A stretch of 19,236 nt of DNA from Yinghuangia elevatio (lineage in GTDB: Bacteria; Actinomycetota; Actinomycetes; Streptomycetales; Streptomycetaceae), in the NCBI RefSeq assembly GCF_040649515.1, contig NZ_JBEZFP010000167.1, positions 1 through 19,236 on the forward strand, in the 5' to 3' direction. Under the pieces are notes generated by a model. It saw nothing but the letters and a program-made list of their open reading frames with translations, did not search any database and was not told the origin of the DNA. Made by a program: the position numbers and the translations under genes. Position 1 is the first letter of the stretch. Each line of letters begins with the position of its first letter. Shown piece after piece: positions 14,899-19,236 of the stretch.

Positions 14899-14970
14899 TC
14901 AGCTGATGCGACAGCCCGCGCTGTGGACGCGCCCGAGGTCGATGTGCCTGCGGCTGCACAGCGGTTGCAT
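14899..14970 (-). CDS. Leader peptide C (23 aa)
   Basis: A 23-residue ORF, with AAGGAG (14980-14975) four bases from the ATG. The product contains CSRRHIDLGRVHSAGCRIS, an almost exact match to the actinomycete RRHxDLxRxxSAxCR leader-peptide consensus. Cys codons are at residues 5 and 20; the second is nine residues after the Asp, as in leaders A and B. It stands at the head of the minus-strand transporter and monooxygenase operon. The inferred role is to report cysteine (Cys-tRNA) supply to the transcript by ribosome stalling. It is too short for ordinary gene callers, but its motif and ribosome-binding site are clear. Confidence 0.87.
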   Translation of the reverse strand: MQPLCSRRHIDLGRVHSAGCRIS

Positions 14971-15040
14971 GGTGCTCCTTGCCGTTGTGGCCCGCCCTGC
15001 CCGGCCGGCTTGGCTCCGGGAGCAGATGCGTACCCGCAGG

Positions 15041-15069
15041 AGCCTAGAAGTCGCGTGCGCCGCGAACAA
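15041..15069 (-). promoter_or_regulatory. Promoter of leader C operon (TTGTTC-N17-TAGGCT)
   Basis: On the minus strand TTGTTC (15069-15064) and TAGGCT (15046-15041) are separated by 17 bases, a good principal-sigma spacing with a TANNNT -10 box. The start would lie about 64 bases before the leader C ATG, leaving a normal untranslated leader with a ribosome-binding site. Confidence 0.55.
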
Positions 15070-15219
15070 GCCTGGTCACCGCGGTAGTTGATGCACCGGT
15101 ATGAACTCTTTGTGTCGTGCCCCGCGGCGGGCGCCGCGCCCGGGCTTCCGCAGCCCTGGCGCACGGGAGGACGGCATGTACGATCCCGGCAAGATCACCG
15201 ACGCCGCGGAGAGGGCCCC

Positions 15220-15645
15220 ATGAGAATCACCTCGCACCTCGATGCGCCCGACCGCGAGCGGGTCGAGTCCCGACTCGCCCGGAACCTCATCGCGTGGCTG
15301 ACGAGCGTCCGGCCGGACGGGCAGCCGGTGAGTGTGCCGGTGTGGTTCCTGTTGCGCGACGACGAGACGATCCTGGTCTACAGCCGTCCGGGCAAGGCGA
15401 AGCTCCGCAACCTCGCCGCGAACCCGCGCGTGAGCCTGACGCTGGACGTCACCGACATCGGCCGCAACATCGTGCGCATCGAGGGGACCGCGCGGCACGA
15501 CGCGGAAGTGCCGGCCGCGCACCTTGTGCCCGCGTACCTGGCCAAGTACATCGAGCGCATGGGGGCGATGTTCGACACCCCCGAGCGGTTCGGCGAGATG
15601 TTCTCCGCGCCGCTGGTCATCACCCCCGCGAGAGTGCTGATCTGA
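15220..15645 (+). CDS. PPOX-class F420-dependent oxidoreductase (Rv3369-like)
   Basis: A 141-residue split-barrel flavin/deazaflavin-binding protein of the pyridoxamine-phosphate-oxidase-like superfamily. Motifs of the F420 subgroup are visible: LIAWLTSVRPDGQPVSVPVW (23-42), ILVYSRPGKAKLRNLAANPR (51-70) and VSLTLDV, followed by VRIEGTARHD. These small homodimeric cytosolic enzymes use F420H2 (or sometimes FMN or heme) in reductions whose substrates are mostly unknown. The ATG at 15220 has GAGAGG upstream; a TACGAT (-10-like) lies near 15180. It is divergent from leader C. A link to the sulfur genes is possible but rests only on position. Confidence 0.88.
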   Translation: MRITSHLDAPDRERVESRLARNLIAWLTSVRPDGQPVSVPVWFLLRDDETILVYSRPGKAKLRNLAANPRVSLTLDVTDIGRNIVRIEGTARHDAEVPAAHLVPAYLAKYIERMGAMFDTPERFGEMFSAPLVITPARVLI

Positions 15646-15807
15646 CCGCCGCGCCGTCCCGCGCCGTACCGGGACGCCCGCCCGCGGGGTCTAGGGGTGT
15701 CTTCACATTCGCGTCGTGCGCTATCCCGCCGACCGCGTGCTGATGCGCGAGGCGGACGCGACCGATTGCCGGACCGGGAAGCGGCGCGGGTCCCTGGCGG
15801 CGCTCAG

Positions 15808-15927
15808 ATGATCAACGTGGCCTCGGGAAACGGCGTCGTCCACGCGACGCAGTACGGCACCCAGCACATCCACGTCACCGGGCCGCAGTCGCGGCCGGAG
15901 GAATCCGGGCACGTGTCAGGCGGGTGA
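15808..15927 (+). CDS. Small ORF with SGNGVVHATQYGTQHIHV motif (39 aa, tentative)
   Basis: A 39-residue ORF, MINVASGNGVVHATQYGTQH followed by IHVTGP and a polar tail. The pattern N-x-x-SG-x-(V/G)-x-x-A-x-Q-x-G-x-x-x-I-x-V resembles the short Gly/His-rich beta segments found in actinomycete NLR-like and effector-associated proteins (for example N-x-I-S-G...VQAG...I). It may be a stand-alone peptide or a relic of such a gene. A tiny upstream ORF (from 15716 or 15743) ends at 15811, overlapping this ATG as ATGA. The ribosome-binding site is weak. The rest of 15646-15967 contains no other gene I can support. Confidence 0.33.
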   Translation: MINVASGNGVVHATQYGTQHIHVTGPQSRPEESGHVSGG

Positions 15928-15954
15928 CGCAGGGGGCCGCGGCCGGGCGGTGGA

Positions 15955-15960
15955 TAGGAT
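15955..15960 (+). promoter_or_regulatory. -10 box for the GntR gene, leaderless start
   Basis: TAGGAT (TANNNT type) is followed by seven bases and then the ATG at 15968, the arrangement of a leaderless actinomycete transcript. No -35 match is visible at 16-18 bases. An alternative GTG start at 15950 overlaps this box. Confidence 0.4.
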
Positions 15961-15967
15961 TGCGGAC

Positions 15968-16768
15968 ATGTCCTCTCCGTCCGCCACGGTCCGCACCGAC
16001 GCACGCAGCAGCGACTCGGGCCCGATCCGCTACGCCGCCATCGCCGAGGTCGTCGCGGCGGCGCTGCGCCGGCGGATCCTCGACGGAGAACTCGCCGACG
16101 GCGACGTGATCCCCAAGCAGGACGAGCTGATGGCCGAGTTCGACGTCGGCCGCACCACGCTGCGCCAGGCGATCCGGATCCTGGAGACCGAGGGGCTGAT
16201 CACCGTCCGGCGCGGCAAGGTCGGCGGTTCGGTGGTCCACAGCCCCACGCCGCAGGACGCCGCGCGCATGTTCGGCATGGTGATGCACGCCCGGCACGTG
16301 ACTCTGGACGACCTGGCGCAGGCGCTGCGCCGCCTCGAACCGGTGTGCGTCGCGCTGTGCACCCAGCGGCCGGACCGGACGACCGCGGTGCTGCCGCGGC
16401 TGCGCGAGGTGCACGAACGCATGGCGGCGGCGATCGGAGACCCGCTGGCGTACATCAGGCTGAGCCGCGAGTTCCACGAGGCGATCGTGGCCGGCTGCGG
16501 CAACCAGACCATGCAGGTCCTGCTGGGCATGGTCGAGACGCTGTGGGCGCGGCAGGAGCAGACCTGGGCCGAGCAGTCGGCGGCGGACGTGAGCGACGAG
16601 ATCCGTGCGCTGGGCGTTCGCGAGCACCAGGAGTTGATCGACCTCATCGCGGACGGCGACGACAGCGCCGCCTACCGGTTCGCGGTGCGGCACCTTGAGG
16701 GCGCGCACGCGTACCCGCTGCGCGGCCACGGCGCGCGGCCCATCGACTCCGACCCGCCGACCCACTGA
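15968..16768 (+). CDS. GntR/FadR-subfamily regulator with FCD domain
   Basis: A 266-residue regulator. The winged helix-turn-helix spans about residues 20-90: IRYAAIAEVVAAALRRRILD, GDVIPKQDELMAEFDVGRTT, LRQAIRILETEGLITVRRGK. An all-helical FCD ligand-binding domain follows (about 110-250). Its usual metal-site residues appear present (EFH170, EH220, H242, with Glu124 as a possible fourth). FCD regulators commonly sense carboxylates or sugar acids and repress nearby catabolic genes. The ATG at 15968 is preferred because a -10-like box ends seven bases before it; a GTG at 15950 would add six residues. The gene lies directly upstream of an isomerase-like gene whose promoter carries a palindrome over its -10, so it probably represses that gene. 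Confidence 0.92.
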   Translation: MSSPSATVRTDARSSDSGPIRYAAIAEVVAAALRRRILDGELADGDVIPKQDELMAEFDVGRTTLRQAIRILETEGLITVRRGKVGGSVVHSPTPQDAARMFGMVMHARHVTLDDLAQALRRLEPVCVALCTQRPDRTTAVLPRLREVHERMAAAIGDPLAYIRLSREFHEAIVAGCGNQTMQVLLGMVETLWARQEQTWAEQSAADVSDEIRALGVREHQELIDLIADGDDSAAYRFAVRHLEGAHAYPLRGHGARPIDSDPPTH

Positions 16769-16878
16769 GGCGCCTCCACACACCCCCGTCCTCTTATGCC
16801 GTCCTGCCACTCCGCCTTTCCTGGCCGCGTTCCTTGCTTCCTGACGCGCTGACCCCCTCTGCGCTCGGCTTCCGGCCG

Positions 16879-16913
16879 TCGACATGGATGCTTAATCATG
16901 GCTATGATAGCCA
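16879..16913 (+). promoter_or_regulatory. Promoter with overlapping palindromic operator
   Basis: TCGACA (16879-16884) and TATGAT (16903-16908) are 18 bases apart and form a good promoter. The -10 box lies inside TGGCTAT-G-ATAGCCA (16899-16913), a perfect 15-bp palindrome. A repressor bound there would block polymerase; the GntR protein encoded just upstream is the natural candidate. Confidence 0.62.
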
Positions 16914-16925
16914 GGAAGAGTACGC

Positions 16926-16963
16926 AGGCCTCCGGCTTGCCCGCGCCACCTGCCCGGAGGCCT
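16926..16963 (+). promoter_or_regulatory. Hairpin sequestering the isomerase ribosome-binding site
   Basis: AGGCCTCCGG (16926-16935) pairs perfectly with CCGGAGGCCT (16954-16963) across an 18-base loop. The 3' arm contains the whole Shine-Dalgarno GGAGG (16956-16960) and ends one base before the ATG at 16965. Given the predicted transcription start near 16915, this stem makes up most of the 5' untranslated region. Confidence 0.6.
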
Positions 16964-16964
16964 C

Positions 16965-17783
16965 ATGCGCTTCAGCTTCAACACGTTCAACCACTCGACC
17001 TACTACGGCCTCGCGCCGTCGCTGCCCGCGCAGATCCGTGCCGCCGCCGCGGCCGGATACGACTTCATCGGCCTGGACCTCCTCTCGGTCCTGGCGCACG
17101 AGCGCGACGGACTGCCGCCGCGGGAACTCGCGAAGCTGCTGGTCGAGCACGAACTGCCGTGCTACGAACTGGTGTCGCTCTCGATCTCCGCGGACCGCGA
17201 CGCGACGCGGCGCAGCCTGGACCACATCCTGCGTGCCGCCGAGGTCCTGCGTCCCCGCGAGGTGCTGTGCGTCGTGACCGGGGAGCCCAATGCCGCGGTC
17301 GTCAGCAACGCCGCCGAGTGCGCGGCCGCGCTCGCCCGCGAATCCGTGGGCCTGTCCCTGGAGTTCCTGCCGACGCGCGACGTCGACTCCATCGAGGTGG
17401 CCGACGCCCTGCTCGACCGGGTGGCACACCCGAACCTGCGCCTGGTCGTCGAGAGCTGGCACTTCTTCCGCGGCCCGAGCACCTGGGACGACCTGGCCCG
17501 CCTCCCCCTCGACCGCTTCGGGTTCGTGCAGTTCGCCGACGCCCCCGCCCCGGTGTCGGACGACATCCACCACGAGTCCATGCACCGCCGTGTCCTGCCC
17601 GGCGAGGGCGTCTTCGAACTCCGGCGGTTCTGCGACGCCGTCACCGGCAAGGGCTACGACCGGGTCGTGAGCATGGAGGTGCTGTCCGAGCAGTGGCGGC
17701 AGGCCGACCTGGGCGACTTCGCCCGCGCGACCCTCGACTCCGCCCGCCGGCTGTGGGCGCGGCCGGACCGCGCACCGGCGTGA
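16965..17783 (+). CDS. Sugar phosphate isomerase/epimerase-like TIM barrel
   Basis: A 272-residue protein of the xylose-isomerase-like TIM-barrel superfamily (AP_endonuc_2 fold), which includes metal-dependent epimerases, isomerases and dehydratases. The likely metal-site residues are Glu133 (SLEFLP), Glu163/His166 (VVESWHFF), Asp192 (VQFADAP) and Glu238 (SMEVLS). HRRVLPGEGVF (207-217) is the substrate-side Arg and Gly loop common in this family. GGAGG at 16956-16960 lies four bases from the ATG but inside a strong hairpin. It follows the GntR gene and has its own promoter with a palindrome on the -10. It probably acts on a sugar or polyol derivative that the GntR regulator also senses; the substrate is unknown. 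Confidence 0.88.
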   Translation: MRFSFNTFNHSTYYGLAPSLPAQIRAAAAAGYDFIGLDLLSVLAHERDGLPPRELAKLLVEHELPCYELVSLSISADRDATRRSLDHILRAAEVLRPREVLCVVTGEPNAAVVSNAAECAAALARESVGLSLEFLPTRDVDSIEVADALLDRVAHPNLRLVVESWHFFRGPSTWDDLARLPLDRFGFVQFADAPAPVSDDIHHESMHRRVLPGEGVFELRRFCDAVTGKGYDRVVSMEVLSEQWRQADLGDFARATLDSARRLWARPDRAPA

Positions 17784-17810
17784 CCCGTGCCACGTGTCCC
17801 GGGTACGCCG

Positions 17811-18560
17811 CTACCAGGCGCCGGCACTCGTGAAGAGCGGTGCGAGCGGCGCCGGCTTGGGCCTGCGCTCGCGGCCCGCGCCACCGGTGGTGGCGTCGGC
17901 GACCCCGCCCAGCCCCTCCAACGCCACGATGGTGTTGTCGATGACCAGGCCGTACAACCGCTCCATGGCCTCGGGCAGCCGGTCGATCACCGGCTCGACG
18001 CGCGCCCGGTGTTCGGGCGCCGCGTCGCGCAGCGCCTCGCGCATCACGGGTGCCATCTCGTCGGCCGGCGCGCGCTGCGTGGCCAAGATTGCCTGGCCCA
18101 CGATCGTGGTGCCGACCAGCGAGATGGCCAGGGCCATGTCCTCGTCGTCCAGCCCCAAGGGACTCAGCAGACTGGTCAGCATGATGAACGAGGGCAGCCA
18201 CGCGGGTTGCCGTGTCGACGCGATGTACGGCAGCAACTGCGGGTAAGGGCGCAGGTGTTCCATGCTCGTCAGCATCCACGCGCGCAACTTGTCCTGCCAC
18301 GTCGCGCCCTCGGGCGGGTCGAAGTGCATGTCCGTCGCGACCCGGTCCGCCACCGCGTGCAGCAGATCGTCGCGGTCCGGGAAGTACCGGTACAGCGCCA
18401 TCGGCGCGGACCCGACCGCCTCCGCCACGCGCTTGATGGTGAGCGGCGCGCCGGGGTCCGCATAGACCAGGGCCACCGCGGCCTCGATGATCTGCTCGCG
18501 CGAGAAGCGCGCGGGTCTGCCGCGCCCCCGTGTGGCAGTGCCGTCCGCGCCCTCAGTCAT
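17811..18560 (-). CDS. TetR family transcriptional regulator
   Basis: A 249-residue repressor-type protein. After a polar and basic start (RGRGRPARFS), the three-helix DNA-binding domain spans about residues 18-65: REQIIEAAVALVYADPGAPL, TIKRVAEAVGSAPMALYRYF, PDRDDLLHAVADRV. The remaining helical domain would bind a ligand and dimerise. The C-terminal ~25 residues are Pro/Arg-rich and probably disordered. AAAGGA lies upstream of the ATG at 18560. It converges on the isomerase-like gene with only 27 bases between stops and is divergent from the second LLM-class gene, which it probably controls. Confidence 0.92.
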   Translation of the reverse strand: MTEGADGTATRGRGRPARFSREQIIEAAVALVYADPGAPLTIKRVAEAVGSAPMALYRYFPDRDDLLHAVADRVATDMHFDPPEGATWQDKLRAWMLTSMEHLRPYPQLLPYIASTRQPAWLPSFIMLTSLLSPLGLDDEDMALAISLVGTTIVGQAILATQRAPADEMAPVMREALRDAAPEHRARVEPVIDRLPEAMERLYGLVIDNTIVALEGLGGVADATTGGAGRERRPKPAPLAPLFTSAGAW

Positions 18561-18673
18561 GCCAGTCCTTTCGCCGCGCCCCGTACTGCGCCGAGTCTGT
18601 GTGGCTCAAGGTTACGCAGTCGGAGCCCGGCCGGGGACGGCACGGCCGCCGCGTTTGGCCCTCGCCTGGATCT

Positions 18674-18692
18674 TGAATGCGCAGGCAATTCA
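18674..18692. promoter_or_regulatory. Inverted repeat TGAAT-N9-ATTCA, candidate TetR operator
   Basis: TGAAT (18674-18678) and ATTCA (18688-18692) flank nine bases in an AT-richer part of the divergent TetR/LLM intergenic region. A second, looser pair GTAA...TTAC follows just downstream. Position and symmetry fit a TetR-family operator, but arms of five bases can arise by chance. Confidence 0.35.
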
Positions 18693-18785
18693 TGTAACGG
18701 TTCCACAATTACGTTCGCCGATTTACGCGGCCGAGCCGCGGCACCGTCGGCAGGCACACTTCTGAACGACCGAGGAGGACTCCCG

Positions 18786-19236
18786 GTGGAGTTCGGCATC
18801 TTTCTGAACGGGTTCACCCCGGGACCGGCTGCGCACGACCGCCCGTCCGAGCACCTGTCCCTGATGCGCGAGTTGGACCTCGCGATCAAGGCCGACAAGC
18901 ACAATTGGAAGTACGTCTGGTTCGGTGAGCACCACGCCCTGACCGAGTACTCCCACATGTCGGCCCCCGAGGTCGCGATGGGCTACGTGGCCGCAAGGAC
19001 CGAGCGCATCCACCTCGGCACCGGCATCAACAGCCTCTCGCCGCGCAAGGAGCACCCCGTTCGCTTCGCGGAGCGCGCCGCGATGCTGGACCACATCACC
19101 GAGGGCCGCTTCGAGTGGGGCACCGGCCGCGGCGCGGGCAGCCACGAGGTCGCCTCGTTCAACATCATGGACACCAACTCGACCAAGGCCGAGTGGGACG
19201 AGGTCTCGCGCGAGATCGTGCGCATGTGGGAGCAGT
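18786..19236 (+). CDS. LLM-class flavin-dependent oxidoreductase (partial, 5' part)
   Basis: The first 150 residues of a luciferase-like TIM-barrel oxidoreductase, cut by the window end; family members run to about 340-400 residues. Diagnostic parts are the start (V/M)EFGIFLNGF, YVWFGEHHALTEYSHMSAPE (43-62, with the His pair common in this family), RTERIHLGTGINSLSPRKEH (71-90), and LDHITEGRFEWGTGRGAGSH. The start is a GTG with GGAGG at 18774-18778, seven bases away. It is divergent from the TetR gene, its probable regulator. It belongs to a different LLM subgroup from the enzyme at 8287-9321, and no cofactor (FMN or F420) can be assigned from this part alone. Confidence 0.9.
   Translation, partial: MEFGIFLNGFTPGPAAHDRPSEHLSLMRELDLAIKADKHNWKYVWFGEHHALTEYSHMSAPEVAMGYVAARTERIHLGTGINSLSPRKEHPVRFAERAAMLDHITEGRFEWGTGRGAGSHEVASFNIMDTNSTKAEWDEVSREIVRMWEQ

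Noticed and set aside
15101..15223. A 40-codon ORF ending at the PPOX start (ATGA), as a fourth leader peptide
   Set aside because: It lacks the R-H-x-D core and the spaced Cys, and has no ribosome-binding site; probably a chance overlap.
17783..17805. A terminator ACCCG...CGGGT between the isomerase and TetR genes
   Set aside because: The stem is short with a large loop and no supporting features.

Overview
The window is very GC-rich DNA with strong G/C bias at third codon positions. It carries a TTA codon in a regulatory gene, an I36-type secreted inhibitor, FCD-type GntR, TetR and LysR regulators, and RHxDL-type short leader peptides. Together these point to a chromosomal segment of a Streptomyces-like actinomycete. 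I see no rRNA, tRNA, CRISPR array or insertion sequence.

Layout. 1-1031 (+): the 3' end of an unrecognised gene, a 42-residue LPFR-type small protein, and a STAS-domain (anti-anti-sigma-like) protein lacking the usual phosphoserine. 1082-1495 (-): a secreted I36-family inhibitor-like protein. 1654-3930: a divergent MFS exporter / LysR regulator pair with a T-N11-A palindrome between them. 3990-15069: a sulfur-type region with three separate short leader ORFs. Leader A (7245-7165, -) precedes an FAD/NAD(P)-binding oxidoreductase and a glutathionyl-hydroquinone-reductase-like GST. Leader B (7422-7502, +) precedes an SsuE-type FMN reductase. Leader C (14970-14899, -) precedes a five-gene operon: a lipoprotein solute-binding protein, two Dpp-type permeases, a fused double ATPase, and a luciferase-like monooxygenase. 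15220-15927 (+): a PPOX-fold F420-type enzyme and a tiny ORF. 15968-17783 (+): a GntR/FadR regulator and a sugar-phosphate-isomerase-like TIM-barrel enzyme. 17811-18560 (-): a TetR regulator, divergent from a second luciferase-like oxidoreductase (18786 to the window end).

How the genes may work together (inference). The three leader peptides share an R-[HY]-[IL]-D core and a Cys codon exactly nine residues after the Asp. This is the signature of actinomycete leader peptides found upstream of sulfur-assimilation and transport genes. The likely theme is cysteine- or sulfur-status control of organosulfur scavenging. The Dpp-type importer brings in a sulfur-bearing small molecule or peptide, the flavin monooxygenase (fed FMNH2 by SsuE) oxidises it, and the FAD protein and thiol-dependent GST act on related compounds. 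The substrate cannot be read from the sequence.

The other notable regulatory structures are a perfect 10-bp hairpin that buries the ribosome-binding site of the isomerase-like gene, a palindrome covering that gene's -10 box, and a consensus -35/-10 promoter placed so that leader A would be translated from a leaderless mRNA.
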